From the NCBI GenBank assembly GCA_000697335.1, contig JNEM01010240.1:1-49167 (forward strand): 49,167 bases of DNA. Direction: 5' to 3'. Positions within the stretch are counted from its first letter, which is position 1. Each line of letters opens with the position of its first letter. Under the pieces are notes generated by a model. That model did no database searches and was not told the DNA's origin. It saw only the letters and a list, made by a program, of their open reading frames with translations. A program made the translations under genes and the position numbers. This DNA comes from Conidiobolus incongruus B7586. Taxonomy: Eukaryota > Entomophthoromycota > Entomophthoromycetes > Entomophthorales > Conidiobolaceae. Positions 1 through 14,477 of this stretch are shown in pieces.

Positions 1-1996
1 AATTAAATTTATTATAAAGGGTAATTTTATTATTAACTAATATTTGATTAATTATTTTAAATATATTCTGTTGATTATATTTTCCTTAATAATATAAATT
101 ATATAAATTAATTATTTTTTCAAAATTTCTTTATTTTAATTATAAATGTTTTTCTATTATAGACTGTTATTATTTTAATAATTATAACTAACATTTTTTT
201 GTAGTTTTTATAGCTTGATTTATTATTTTAAAATTATATTTTGCTTTTGTATATTTTCTTAATAATTTTAATAAAATGGCAAATTATATATTTTTCTTTT
301 TTTATTATTTTTTTTATTTCTAAAGGTTTTATTTATAAAGAATTAATATAGATAAAAACTATTATTATTTTATTTTTTATTATTTAAAAAATTTAATTTT
401 TCATAATAAGATTAATTATATGATAACAAGGTTATAGGAGATATATTAGAGGTTTTAAAAACTAAATCATCTTATATTATAATAATATTAACTATTGTAA
501 TCAAAGGACCATTTTTATCATATTATTAACTTATTAAAATCTGCTCAGTAATTTTAAGTTTATATATAATAATTTTTTTATAATTAAAAATTTTATTAAA
601 TTTTTTTATTAATTTTAAATTATTTACTTCTTTTAAAATAGGGATAAGGTTATATATTTGAAAAAAAAACATTTAACTTATTAAAACACTAGGATTCATA
701 GATTTTTTTGCCTTAACAAACTAAATATAGTTTTTATTAAATTTAGTTTAAGGGAGCCTTTATTGTAGTTCCTAATATTAATAATAAATGATATAAAAGG
801 AAAAAACAAGATAAAATTTAAAAGTGGTGTTTTTATTAATAAATTTATATAATATTCAATATAAAATGAAAGATATTTAAATAATATATAATAAAATCAC
901 ACTATTAAAAAACGCAATAATATACTTTTAGTTTTATTTTCAAAATTTATGGGAGTAAACTAGTGGATTTTATAAAACAAAAAAATTGGTAAGCTATTTT
1001 TTTATAATCAATATTTTGGATTTTTTTGGCTAGATAATTAATTTTTTTCAAAACCAAAATTAGTTAAACAGAATATTAAAAAAATAGGACAGATTTAAGT
1101 TAGCCCAATAATTTTATTAAATAAAAGTTAAAAAGTTTTATATTATTTGTTTATTCAATACATTATTTTGAATAAAAAATTATAATAACAAAATCATAAT
1201 ATGAATAAATTTAATAAAAAATATTTTTAAATATTTATTAAAAAATATAATTACTAAATTTATAATATCTTATTTCACTTTTTGTTAAAATATGTATTCA
1301 AAAGGTGCTAAAAATTGTATCTTTTATCTAATATATCTTTAAATCCAATATATTTAATTTAAAACATATATGAAACTCAAATGACTAAATATATGGAAAG
1401 ATAATGATTAATATAAGGAAATAGGTATTTAATCTGTTTAATTTTATTTCTATTGATGTGCTGTAAATTATATATTAAAAGAAAAAAGAATCGTAATATA
1501 ATCATTATGATTTTACAATATATATATTGAATAAAATTACAGTTGTGAGTTAACATAATGATTTTTATATTATGCTTGATAAGTTGAGTATTTTAGAAAG
1601 TTTATCACTAATATACTGATTACCAAAATATAGAAAATAAAATATTTAAAATATCATTCATTAGAAATATGAATTTCAAATGAAAAAAGTTATGAAATCA
1701 TTAAGTAACCTCATTATAAATATTACAAATGAGTAAAAATTTTTAATGATAATTTTAAGAATGATGTGCGCTATTATTTACACATTTTTGAATTGAATTC
1801 ATTTAGTTAAATGAAAATTTCAAGTTAGAAAATTAAGTATTTATAAATATATATATAGATAAGCTTTTAATTAAAAATATTGATACTAAATCTAGTGTAA
1901 CTATATAATATATAGCAAATATAAAAATCAAAAAAGCAGTCAAACTAATGTGATACTATTTACTCATATTCAAATCATACAACTAATATCATTTGA
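1..1996. other. A+T-rich intergenic region, no gene seen
   Basis: No frame of useful length, no recognisable protein motif and no tRNA is visible here. It is mostly A/T homopolymer and TA-rich sequence. The last part is the downstream flank of the reductase gene that ends at 1997 on the minus strand. Confidence 0.6.
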
Positions 1997-3124
1997 TCAA
2001 CCTCTGAAATTTGGAGCTGGAGTGGGTTTAGATTGGAAGATTTCGTCGATTTCTTGAAGGATCTCAGGGGTTAATTTATCTACAACTTCGAGAGACTGTA
2101 AATTGTCCTCAAGTTGTTCAAGCTTAGAAGCACCTGTGATGACAGTTGATACATTGGGATTCTTAATGCACCAAGCGATAGATAATTGAGCAAGAGTACA
2201 GCCCAACTTCTGAGCAACTGGAGCTAGTTTACGAGCTTTTTCTACTTTTTCTCTTCCTTCAGGAGAATTAAATATGTCAACAAACCTTTTGTCACTTCCC
2301 CCTTTAATATCAAAACGACTTCCTTCAGGGATACCATCATTATACTTTCCAGTCAAGACACCAAATGCAAGAGGACTCCAGGTGGTGGTACCTAATCCAA
2401 AATTTTCAAAAATGGGAAGGTATTCTTTTTCAAGTTTATCCCTTGCAAATAAATTATACTCAGCTTGTTCCATAACAGGTCCCTCCAAGCCTAATCTTTG
2501 AGCGACAGTATGAGCTTCAGTAATCTGCTGAGCACTCCATTCGCTAGTTCCCCAATACAAAGCCTTGCCTTGGTTGATCAAGAAGTTAAAACCACGAACG
2601 ATTTCTTCCATAGGCACCTCTGGATCTGGACGATGGGCAAAGATCAAATCAACATAATCCAACTGGAGACGGTTTAAACTGGCATTGAGACCTTCAATTA
2701 AGTGCTTTTTAGACAAACCAGTAGCATTAGGACCCCAACCTCCAGTACCAAAGAAAATCTTAGTAGAAATGACTAAATCTTCACGTTTGAACCCATTGTT
2801 CTTGATAGCTTTACCCATTACAATTTCACTAAGGCCATTAGTATAATACTCTGCGGTATCAAAAAAATTGATACCCTTATCAAAGGCCATTTTCATTAAT
2901 TTATCAAAAAGATCTACCACAAATGATATTAATTTCCATTCTAATTACTATTAGTACTGAATAATTCACCTTGATCAACAGGCTCTTTAACCAAAATCCT
3001 ATATTAAGTTTAAAATGATTAACTAGTTGATAAATTGTTCAAATAAAGATTACCATCCGCCAAAGGAAAGGAGAGAAACCTTGAGACCACTACGTCCCAA
3101 TCTGCGATATGGCATTTGAGTCAT
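1997..3124 (-). CDS. Kv-beta-like aldo/keto reductase, copy a (intact, three exons)
   Basis: Minus-strand gene with exons 3124-3054 (71 nt), 2998-2970 (29 nt) and 2913-1997 (917 nt), introns of 55 and 56 nt, and a 338-residue product. The true N-terminus (MTQMPYRRLGRSGLKVS) lies in exon 1; reading exon 3 alone gives a false start. The fold is a TIM-barrel NADPH-dependent aldo/keto reductase of the AKR6 (potassium-channel beta-subunit) type, probably a cytosolic carbonyl reductase. The catalytic tetrad is visible as Asp52 (INFFDTAE), Tyr57 (AEYY), Lys85 (ISTK) and His127 (FAHRPD). The C-terminal cofactor segment NPNVSTVITGASKLEQL matches the 2'-phosphate-binding loop of the family. The EPVDQ/DLFDK junction places it in the same subtype as the copies at 31 and 35 kb. 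Family assignment is firm; substrate and any channel partner are unknown. Confidence 0.93.
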
Positions 3125-3190
3125 TTTTCGATTATTTTATTCAATTATAATTCACTACTAATATCACATTACATAACACTACTCATTCTC

Positions 3191-3199
3191 CTATTTATA
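3191..3199 (-). promoter_or_regulatory. TATA box of reductase copy a
   Basis: TATAAATAG on the minus strand, about 67-75 nt before the ATG at 3124. The same word, followed by GAGAATGA-like sequence and AATTGAATAAAATAATC just before the ATG, occurs at the 31-kb and 35-kb copies, so the core promoter was duplicated with the gene. Confidence 0.55.
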
Positions 3200-4564
3200 T
3201 TGAAATTAGATTTAAATTCAATGTAATTTATAGTTATTGAGGGATCGAAAATCTATTACTAATTCATTCTTAATTACATTAAATAAACATATTATAGTAT
3301 ATAATTAAATATTTATAAAAAATTTTTAATTTAATACTTTTATAATTAATCAATAAATACTTATTTACTAAAACGTACATATATTATTAATGTCATTGAA
3401 AATTATTATAAATTAGCTCCAAATAATGAATAAAATTTATTGATGAATTAAATAATAGTATATTCGAATCACACTATTTGTAAATTAGATATATTAAGAA
3501 TGTGACTATTATAGTCATAGTGCTCCAATTAAAAAATTCCATATGATAAGGATAGCAAGTGATTTAGTTAACTGAAAATTCTCATTTTATAAAAAGGAAG
3601 AAAATTGAAATAAGAGTTTTCTCTTTGGTTTACACATAATGATAATTGATATTAATCTTAAATCTATTTATTTAAGTTGACTTCAAATGATGTATATTCT
3701 AATATCAACTTTCACCATACCAAAACCTTTGAAACTGTTAATAGTGGAAGTTTACAAGTTATATGAAAAAAACTATTATATTTTTGAAATATAAAACTGT
3801 ATATAATGTGCCGTTCTTTAGGATTATTTCAAATATACTTGAAAAAATTCAATCTTACAAATTAACTCTTAAATATTAAATTTACAACTCAATCGAGGTA
3901 ATTTAGAACATCACAGATAAAATTGCATTAGAAATACTGATATAATGTAATATTTTAATTATTTTTAAATGATATACAATTAAATATATTTTCATTGATA
4001 TATAAAATACATGTTTATAAAATACTTTTTTTCAATTCAATTATACCAACATGGTAAATACAAATACAAGAGAAGGATGAACCTAGCTGGGAAATCCTAT
4101 ACTCTCTCTAGATACACGCATTTACCACCACACCATCTTGTCTAAAAATAATGGATTATAATAAGTTTCGAACATTCTATAATGAGTATATTCTAATAAA
4201 TATACTATCTGATTTACTTCAAAAATGATATAAATATTAACTAAAATTAAAAATATTTTAATATTTGAATAAACTTATATTATCATACAAATTTTGCATT
4301 TTTATTTTGTAATTTTCTTGGAGTTTAATTCAATCATGTTTTCCCATTTTTCAATTAATTTCATTTATACCTTTTACTATTTTATTATTAATAGTGAAAA
4401 GTACTAATTTGATTAATATTAAAATTATGAATTAAAAATTAATAATTTATAGTTGTATATTTATTATTTTAAATATTAATTTGATTTTTATTATTAGTGA
4501 ACCTGATATTCTTATTGATAATATATATTATTATATATAATTGAGTATTTTTCAAATTAAATAT
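3200..4564. other. Intergenic, no gene seen
   Basis: Upstream flank of reductase copy a, then A+T-rich sequence. No coding frame, tRNA or repeat boundary was recognised. Confidence 0.5.
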
Positions 4565-5870
4565 TACCATAGAATTAAAAAAATGGGAAATTATTTAATT
4601 TCTGATTTTTCAAATATATTATTAATTTCAAATAAAAAAATATATACAAAACAAATAAAAAAAATAAATAGTTTTGAATTATATATATATAATAATTTTT
4701 TTGATTAAAAAGATAATTTTTCAAAATTGGTTGTTTAACATAATTATATTTTAATTAAATAATAAATATTAAAAGTTTTTTATTTTAGTATTAGTAAAAC
4801 TTAACTATAAACCCTTTAAAATCATTTAAAATTTAAAACTAACTTTTAATAATAAAATATTATCTAAATTAACAATTTATTACTAAGTAAACTATTTTAA
4901 GGTTAAGAAAAAAATTACCTAAAATTTATTAAAATTTAAAAAATTAATTTTAACTATTATTTTTTCAATTGTTAATAAAAAAAATTTATTGAAAAACATT
5001 TTTTTATTTCAGTTAAACAATTATCAAGATATTTTAATATTAGTTGCAAAAATATTATATATATATTAAATTTTAAATTAAAATTAATTAATAAAAATAT
5101 AAAATAAATACTTTATAATTTAACTAAAGCTTAAAAAAAGTTAAAATAGTTATTATTAAATAAAATTTACTAAAGTATAGTTAAAAATTAATATTTTTAT
5201 AATAAATTATAATAATTAATATTTTAAATTTTTTTACAATCTTTTATTAAAATATAAATCAAAGTATTAAATTATATTAAGTTAACCTTTTTTATTAATT
5301 CTTTTAAATAAACATTTTATTGATAAATGAATGTTAGTTATTATAATAGACCATATTAACATATGTTATATTTATTTAGTTCTTAAAAGAAAATTAATTA
5401 ATAGTAAACTTTATAATTTTTTAAATTAAATTTTTTTAATTGGTATTTTTAATTTAATTTGAAAAAACCTATTATTTTAAATAATAATTATAAAATATAT
5501 AAATATAAAGTTGTAAAAAACTTTCTAATCAAAAATAACTAGAAAAAACTACTATATCTAATATATTCTTCATATTATTACTTATATAATTATAATTATT
5601 TTAAGTAATTCAAAAACAGCTTATAAAAAAAATTCTAAAAGAAAATTTAATTAGATTATAAAACATCAAATTTTAGTCTTTAATAAAAAGAATTAATTTT
5701 TAAGTGTTAGATCTTTATTAAAAATATAGCAAAAAGTTATTAGAAATAAAAGAAACTATTAATTTTATAATATTTATTTATTTTTACTTTTTATATATTA
5801 AAATGTTTATTTTTTTTCAATCACAAAAAATTCCCATTATTTAAATTACAAAATAATAGATTAATTCACA
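4565..5870 (+). repeat. Degenerate dispersed repeat R, copy 1
   Basis: About 1.3 kb resembling 33180-34480 in the same orientation and 28930-30320 and 48490-49167 in reverse. Landmarks are a TTTTTCAAATATATTATTA block near the start, AACTTAACTATAAACCC near 4800, a CTTATAAAA block near 5620, and ACTATTAATTTTATAAT near 5755. The copies are strongly diverged and hold no open frame here. Boundaries are approximate. The unit lies just upstream of a reductase pseudogene. I cannot assign it to a known element class. Confidence 0.5.
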
Positions 5871-6177
5871 CTTAAAGAATGATTTACAATTCTATTGGAA
5901 TTGAAAGTTATTCTAACTCCTGTTTTGTCATTGAAATTTGATTTTGAATTTTAGACTTGGCTGGATGCAAACAGTGATATACAAAAGTTTATTTTAAAAG
6001 TCATCAATTACCAGTATAATTTTATGAGCATGTATAAATACATTAGTAATTTTATCCAGAATGCCATATCTGAATAATTGAAATGTATGTCATGAATTGT
6101 GGATTTTATAAATAGTCGATTTACAATATTAATCAAAACATGATTTTTTAAATCAAAATCAGATGAATAAAAACTAC

Positions 6178-7251
6178 AAAATCATTAATCGTGAATAAAC
6201 CTAGTGATTTGAGAGGGTTTGTCATTTGATGATGTACAATTTTTATATTAATCCTTGAATTAAGCAATATTACATCACTAATCTATCTCATTGCTTTATG
6301 AACTCATTCTCAAATACTCTGAGCATCAAAGTTATAGAATATGTTATATTGTAAAAATTTTTAATCTTGACTCTAAATTCTTAAATAAATTGTTGAAATC
6401 CTGATTTGGGAATAGAATCAATTTTTCCATAATAAAGGTTTACTCAAATTTGCAAATACAATCAACATGGGTCAAGCTTTAGGGATCATGATTTTATATG
6501 TGATATCATTTCTATAGCTAAGGTTCTCTTCATTGTCCGAATATGGAGCTCCAATGCTATCGATTGAACTAGCAAGCATTTGATTAAAGAAATTAATCCA
6601 AGCTTAGCGAGTGTTTAGACAGATTATTTCCATTTGATCTGAACATCTTTCTGATGCAAAAGTACCGAGATAAGAAATCGTTCGTGGATTTATTTTTTTG
6701 ATCATTCTATGTAAAGCTTTGTGCTAAATTACTATTGAATATAGCGCTTAGAAAGTCAATAAAGCTCATAATACTGTTCAAAGTTTTGATTTTGAAGGAC
6801 AAATTACACATTAGCTTGAGTAAGGTTTGTTTGTAAAACTTAAAGGATTTATTCCAAATTTGAAAATTTTATCATGAGGGTACTATCTGAGATCTTCTTG
6901 ATACTGATATTTTAGTCTGAAGTTATGAATATGGTATTGCTAAAGAATAAGCTTTAGGGACAATCAATCCTGAGGAAAACTATAAGGTGGAAAATTTAAT
7001 ATTCAATAAGTGAAAACTCTGGTCAAAAAGGTATGTAAAGCAACAAGTATTTATGACAAATAACCCTATACTATTACTCAGCTTTACTTTTGTGAAATTA
7101 GGATCCTAATTTATCAATTTTTGTCACCATTATATTCAAGGTAGAACATATTTTAAATAAAGTGCCTTGAAAATTAAAATCTAATCCATGACACTTTTGA
7201 GAAAATTGAAAAAATCTAGAATAGTAAGATTATCCCAGATTAAGGTAATAG
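6178..7251 (+). pseudogene. Old aldo/keto reductase pseudogene (psi-1)
   Basis: A heavily decayed copy, found by aligning by eye to the intact genes. Exon 1 is recognisable at about 6178-6236 (AAAATCATTAATCG for AAAATGATTTATCG, then TAGTG and GGGTTTGTC). Exon 2 is traceable near 6298-6330 (CATCAAAG for GATCAAGG), and exon 3 runs from about 6370. Best-preserved words are CATGGGTCAAGCT (6475), GAAATCGTTCGTGGATT (about 6685) and AAAGCTTTGTGCT (6713). The end at 7234-7251 (CCCAGATTAAGGTAATAG) matches the family ending CCCAATTTCAGAGGATAA. Many stops and small indels are present and no frame survives. Preserved intron spacing shows that it arose by DNA duplication, not by retrocopying. It is the most diverged copy in the window. 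Confidence 0.8.
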
Positions 7252-10200
7252 ATAATTATAAGATATTTTGATAGATCAGATGCTTAACTTTTTTCATTTA
7301 TACCATTAAATATATAATTGTTATTAAATTAAACTATTTTTTATTAAGAAATATATTGAAATAATATAATTTTTCATTATACATTTATATTAATTTATTT
7401 TAATAATATATAAACTCAAAAATATAAATCTATTAAAATAAAAATAATACTATATTATAAACTTTTAATTATTGATCAAATATATTCAAACCAATATATA
7501 CCTTAATAAATATATAAAATTTAATCTAAAATTTTGATTTGATCATAAATATTGAACTTATCTTTCAATATATATGAATAACCTTAGATAATATATCAAA
7601 CTTTTCTTTTATACCAATTGCCTTAAAAATTATATATTGATTATATATTATCATTTAAAACTTTAATATAGTAATATAAAATTTATAATATTTAATTGAT
7701 TTATATTGAATTAGCTAACTATTATTAATATCTTAATTTATAATTATTTAGAAAAATAATATTATACACTTTAAAATTTATAGGTCAACTCAATTTATTT
7801 AAATAATACAATGGTTTAGATCATGAATTTAAGAGAATTGAGAATAAACTGACAATTATAGCTACTGGAGGAAATAGGTTTTAAGAGCTTAAATAGGGAA
7901 TCATCAGTGATAAGCAATAGGTTATCATAAAACTAGGAGTAATTAATTAGGTTCACTAAACTAGGTGAAATTCTTTTAATATGAATTGGGTTGTTTAAAT
8001 AAAGTAAATTTTTAACACTTGTTATAACTCAATAATTTTGTAAATATTACTAGGGAAACTTAGAGACTAGTTACTTTTGAAATAAAGATAAAAAGATATG
8101 TTTATTAGTTTATTTATGATAATCTTATATTAATTTCCATTCTTGATTTTTGTGGTTATAAATAACTTACCAGCAAAAAGTGATAGGTATAACCAGTTCA
8201 TGAAATAAGGTACCTCCAATGTGATTTCTTGAATTAGTATGGTAATTGGAGTTTCTTGAGTAATGGACAAGATTATTTATTATCAAAAACTTTAATAATA
8301 GTCATAATTTAATTTCTATAATTAAATAACTTAAATATTATGAATTTAAAAAATTCAATTTATAATTAATATTTTGAAATATAAAGGAGTTATATTATTT
8401 TTTTATAATATAAATATTTAATAGAATTAAAAAAGCTTTTATTATAAAGTATCCAAATATTATTAAATATTGTTTATTTTTATTTCATATTTAATTTTTT
8501 TTACTTTGCATTTGCTTATGTAATTTTGCTTTATACTTATTACTATAATTATAATATTTTTCTATATAATTAAAATATCAATATAGATCAGATATTTTAT
8601 TAGTTAAATACAAGAAAATTTAATATTAATTGTATTAGATATATTATATAAATAGTGACTCATCAATATACTAATAAATAAAATATTGAAATCAATATTT
8701 TGAATTCACAATATACAAAGATATAGCTTAATTAACAAATGGTATTATTCAATAGAATAGCTCATTAAAGTTTCTCTTATTTTCTTATAAAAGATTTTTT
8801 GATTAATTTTTAATAAACAAATTTATTACAATGAATGATAAATCATGATATTTTTAAGTACAATTATGAAAATATACATATATACCTAGTATTTCAATTT
8901 CTTAGTTTAATATTCAATTTTATTGTATATAAAACATTAAACAAATTAGATGGAATTCAATCGTTTTAAATTATATCAATTTTCAATTCAAATAAATCAA
9001 TTATAATTTATTGACATAGGACTTTCATATCTACATGGTAATATTAAACAATATAATTAATAAAATGTATTTTGAAATGACTTGTTATAATAAGTCTTAT
9101 AAGTAGAATCAATTAAGATATATATTCTTTATGAATTTTTAGAATTCATAATTTGAATTTAGCATTAAATCTATATATAATTGATTTAAATATATTGAAT
9201 CAAATTTATGAAAAATATTTGATAGGTATATTAAAAGAGAAATCAAGCAATAAATATTTTGAGATTTATAAAATAGTCTATTATATATGAAAATAATCTA
9301 CTATCTTCTATTTTGTTTTCCTATTATCAAAATTTTCAACAAGTTATATTCCTTCAAACATAATGATAGATTTTGTTATATGATTATATCAAATAATAAA
9401 ATAAATTACCAAGATTATTCAATTCAGAGATTATGGTTGAAGTATATATAAATGATTCTAGAATAATTAACATATATGGTTTTAGCTGATTGAAATTAAA
9501 TCATATATTTTTTAAAGTTTGAAAATCGGTGATACTTATTATGTGAGACAGACTTTAGTCTGTTTTTATAGATTCATGCATGATAAAGGGAATAATATAA
9601 AAACTATTCTCGTTCATACAAAATTGGGCTGAGAATTAGAAACCATGAAAATCATTAAGCTTACAGTACCTACCATTTTTCAATTCAAACTAGTAACATT
9701 CAATTTCCTATATGAGGAGAAAAAATGCATAATTGGTAACATTAGTAAGTTTTCTTTGTTAATTAAGGAGTAGGTTGATCTAATATGTATTTGAAAAACA
9801 CTCGTCATAACCTACACCAATTTTAAATATAATTCCAAAAAATGTAAAATTAATAATGATTAAAATGAATAAGATTTCTAATATACACATTATAGCTACT
9901 CAATGTAATCCAAGTTGACAAATTTTATAAATTTTGAAAATCAAATTTTTGAATTGCGAAAATCCCAATATATAATATGTTTAATAATTCTTTATCCAGA
10001 TTTCATCACATTGAACTTCATATATAACTCAACCTTAATATTATGTCTGTTAAACTTGTCTGCAAATTTATCAATCAATAATGATTATTTATATATCTCC
10101 AAAGAACTAAACTTATTAAATAACGAACAATCTATGAGCAGTAATGTATAAAAGTATCAAAATATAAGCTATAACTCAGATTATGAAATCCCTAGTATGA

Positions 10201-10917
10201 GTTCAAAAAATAATACTCTTATAAATTTATATTAATTCGATAGTTTTAAAATTTAAATGATTTGCATAAATTGATTGATAAATGTAAATATTCAAACAAT
10301 TAAATAATATCAATACTAAGTAATGTAGAACTATTATAAATTAAGTATTGTTTGTTTCTTTCAATATATATATTTTAAATCAAATCATAGATCGAAATTA
10401 TAGTTATACATTCAACCCTACTTAATTTATTCAATATTTTCATCAAATAGTAAATAACATTAGTAAAATTATGAGAATGAATTCAAATATAAAATTTACT
10501 ATTTTACAAAATGTAATGGAATTAAAAAAATAATGAGATAAATTAAATTTATTTGAATTTTAACAATTAAAGATTAGTATAATTTAAACAAAAATAATTA
10601 TATGACACTACACTTTCAATAGTAGTGTTTAATCATACATAAACAACTCATTGTTATCTATGTATCTAAAAAATTAACAAAATGAATTCATAATATCATT
10701 CTTTCAAATTTTTTTAATTAATAATCAATCAAAATGAGTATTTATTAATCATTTTAAGATAAACTAAAAACAAACTATCCTTTACTATATTTGTAATTTC
10801 AACTTGATTTCATTATTTGAAAAAATTGAAATGATCTTTTAATTCATGTGGAAAAAATTTATACAAACTGATGCCATCAATACACTAATTCAAGAATTGA
10901 TTAAAATAGAAATCTAA
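7252..10917. other. Intergenic, no gene seen
   Basis: A+T-rich. Open frames are short and low in complexity, and none resembles a protein family. 7830-8260 is somewhat richer in G and holds a small inverted repeat (CTCCAAT near 8214, ATTGGAG near 8243), with no assignable function. A GTGACTCAT word occurs at 8655-8663 without a nearby gene. Confidence 0.5.
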
Positions 10918-12034
10918 ATTAAGATTATTTGTTGCAGATTAGGACGCAATGGTCTAAAAGTATCTGTGCTTTCCCTCCTTAGATGGTAAATATATATATA
11001 TTTTCGATCATCATCTCATTGGGTTAATCATTTTTGAAGTTTTTAGTGTGTGCGTTGGTGGGATCATTGATTAAGATAATGTTCATTATGTGAAAAAATA
11101 ATAATAAAGCAGAACTAATCTTCTAAATTTTGTACTGATAAATTAATGAAAATTGCTTATCAAAGTGTTGTCAACTTCTTTTGCAAGTTGAATCATATGA
11201 TCAGGGTTATAATAAAACTATTATGAGCCAATACACAAGGATAATAGTTTCAAGGTTAAAAGCATCGTTGTTACAACCAAGATCTTCTTTGGTACTTGGG
11301 GTTGAAGTTCTAGTGTGAAGAGAATATTGAAGAAGCTCTGATCGAAAGAACATATGCTAGTTTGAAAAGCCTTCAATTGGTTTATGTCAATTTTATCTTT
11401 TCTCATCAACCTGATTCAGAAATGTTTATGGAGAAAATTGTTCGTGATTTTAGCTATTTAATCAAGACAAAGTCTTTTAAGCGGGAAATAATCAATGTAA
11501 TACCCAGTAGATTACTGAAGCTCATTCAGTTGCCTAGGAGTTTAGCTTTGAAGATCCTATCGTTGAATATCTCCAATATAATTAATTGGAATTGGAGAAA
11601 ATTTAAAAAGGATGAATTCCTGTTTTAAAAATTACGGCCTAGAGGCTACTATTTGGAGTTTTCTTGCTTCTGGTGCCTGAGTAAGAAAGTATAATGGCGA
11701 TATTGCTCAAGGTAGCCAACTTGGTGCTAAGAAGGAAATTGCTAAAATCGTCGCTGACCATGTAAAATTATCTTAATGACAAGCCAAAATTGAAAAGATC
11801 TGTAAATTTTTTGCTTTTTCTAAGTTGGGCTGCATTCCTACTCAATTATCTATTTATTGATTTGCCGAAAGCCCCAAAATCTCTAATGTGATCACTAGAG
11901 CCTCTAAAGTTGAGCAACTTGAAAACAACTTGAACGTTCTTGAAACTGTTCAAAAGCTGACTCCCAAAATATTTAAAGAAATTGAAAAAGTCTTTCAAAC
12001 TAAGGCCGCTTCCGTTCCAAATTTGAGAGGATAA
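10918..12034 (+). pseudogene. Aldo/keto reductase pseudogene (psi-2)
   Basis: Full-length decayed copy with intron layout kept. The exon 1 remnant at about 10930-10984 reads RLGRNGLKVSVLS, ends in TG and is followed by a GTAAAT donor. The exon 2 remnant is near 11046-11077, and exon 3 runs from about 11130 (CTGATAAATTAATGAAA) to TAA at 12032-12034. Recognisable stretches include TTKIFFGT (11275), LKSLQLVYVNFIFSHQPDSE (from 11368), NISNIINW (11567) and NVITRASKVEQLENN (about 11885). In-frame stops and frameshifts are spread along exon 3, for example near 11215, 11627 and 11680. The tetrad Tyr region is lost. The ending LRG with TAA is intact, so the copy is complete in length but not translatable. 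Confidence 0.88.
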
Positions 12035-14477
12035 TAATAGCGCGATGCATTAAATTATAAATATGTTGTTTTTATAAAAACAATAATATTGTAATTAATT
12101 CATAATAAATATATAATATCATCGCTAATGATTAATAAGGAATAGATATTCAGTTTTTTCTTTAGATACTTTAAATATAGTATCATTTAAAAAATAAAAT
12201 AAATATTGATCGCTATTTTAAATTAAAAATCAATACCCTTTTGTAATAAAGGTTTGACAATAATCGCATATGTATATGATTATTTAACAATATTATTCAT
12301 TTTATCAATAATGATGTGAAAACAATAAGTTGGAGGCACTTTGAACTTATTTAAAAAATAATAGCTTACAATGCCCTTAAAAATTCTTGTATATTTCAAT
12401 ATATCTCAAACTAATAAGGTTTTCATAAATCTTAATCATTATTAATATAGATTAAATATATGTTAGGTTTCTTGATTTCATATAGAAAAAAAATAGCAGA
12501 TCGAATATGATTTCTGATGCTTGCATCTACATTCCAGATATAATTTCATAATATACATTAATATACTCTGTTCAACTCGATTTTTTCAAAATTGAAAAAC
12601 ATTCTTTAACTCAAATAAAAATTTACATAATAGATTTTCAACCTAATTACATTAGTGGTCTATATTAATTTATACAATATAATATATCGATCACTATATG
12701 AGATATTTTAACTTATTTTTGAGAAATAGTGATATACATAATTGAAACAGTATGTCAAGTTCCCAAACTTTAATGTGTTATTGTAAATATTCATTTTTCA
12801 GTTTAATAAAATTTTATTTAGCGCTTTAAAAAATAAAATTAGTGATTAATAGAAATTGAATAATTATTGATGATCTATTGTTATTTTTCAATTTGATAAT
12901 TTGATAAATTTAACATCGTATACATTGTATCAAATAATAATTATTTTGTGGAAATGTTATAATACACTATTCTATATTTGATTTTTCCTTATTACTATAT
13001 AGTTATTATTTCCTCACTTGACATTTTCGAAAAACAATTAAAATGATATTTAATATTAAAATTAAAATATTTACAGATTATTAATTTGCCTAAATGAGTA
13101 TCCTTTAATATTACTAAATTTTATCAAAATGTTCAAATGTTTCACAAAAATTACATAATAAGAAAAATTTAAAATATTGATTATTAATACATGAGACTAG
13201 TTTTCAAAAAAAATAATCGATGTCTTTTAAAAATAACAGTGTTGAATAATCTTTAAGTTACATTTGGCTTATTGAGGACATTAAGAATTCATGTTTACCT
13301 TTTATATCCAAAATTCGCATATGTAATTTTTTTCGGTGCAAGGTATTCTTTTAATGGTTAATTTATTTAACCCAGTAAATTCAAAAATATTTATTTTATT
13401 ATTAATCAATATAGAGCATCAAGTAATTGCTATCCAATCCTATATGTAAAATGCCACTTTACTAGTTGACTTCAGAATAAACTAATTTATACAATGATCG
13501 ATTACAATGATTCAGCCCAATTTGCATGAAAATGGATCTATTCAATCGATCTAATATATACCAAGAATTTTGTTCATCCATTTATAATGAATTCAAGTTG
13601 GACTCCTAAATTGTAATTTGAGCTTAAGTTTCATTTATAAATTTCTTAAAGAATTTGTTAATCAAAAAATGATTTGAAATTAATATAAAATTTATTTCAA
13701 CATCACTTTTCAATGTGACTATACAAATTATTCACTCTATCCATTATTATTGAATATTAACCAGATAGTAATGACTATTTTGACTTCAATCAATTTCAAT
13801 TTACATATTATATATTATCAAAAATATTTAATCCGATAGTTGATAAAATTTCTATACAAACTAATTCAAATTATCATTCAACAATATTAAAACATTATTG
13901 GCTTTGTGTAGTTACCAAGCCGTATTTATTTTGAGAGTATCTAATTCTGAAAAATTTAAAAATCCTAAATATTATAAACTGATTAGTAATATATTTAAAC
14001 TTATGATACAACTTGTAATACTCTTGAATTTATATTATTAAATAATAAATGATCAATAATTTTCATTGTATGTTAATTAGATTATATGATTATATCAAAT
14101 TGTTTTATTAAAATTGAATATGAAAATCCAAATATAATTATAATATTGTGTAATCATCAAAATTGACATCATCGGATATTATTAAAAATATTATAAGATA
14201 AAATTATGAATAAAACATGTTTAAATATTTGAAAAATATGGCTTATTATATATTCATTATATATTTTATGATAATTAATCGAATGAACGATTAGTTAAAT
14301 CATTTTAATAGCCTAAGTATTATAGCTGAATTCTATTAGTTAATGATTTCAGAGCATATTCATCTTGAATTGTTGTCAATATCTAGCTAATACTAATTTA
14401 GTATTTAAGTTTTGTTTGGCTAAATGGGCATAAAATTTTTAGCAATCAAATAAATATTTTATATCTCAAAAGATTAA
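12035..14477. other. Intergenic, no gene seen
   Basis: A+T-rich sequence between two reductase pseudogenes. No coding frame, RNA gene or recognised repeat was found. Confidence 0.5.

Noticed and set aside
8655-8663. Second GTGACTCAT Gcn4-type word
   Set aside because: No gene within reach; it is treated as chance and as a caution for the site at 23099.
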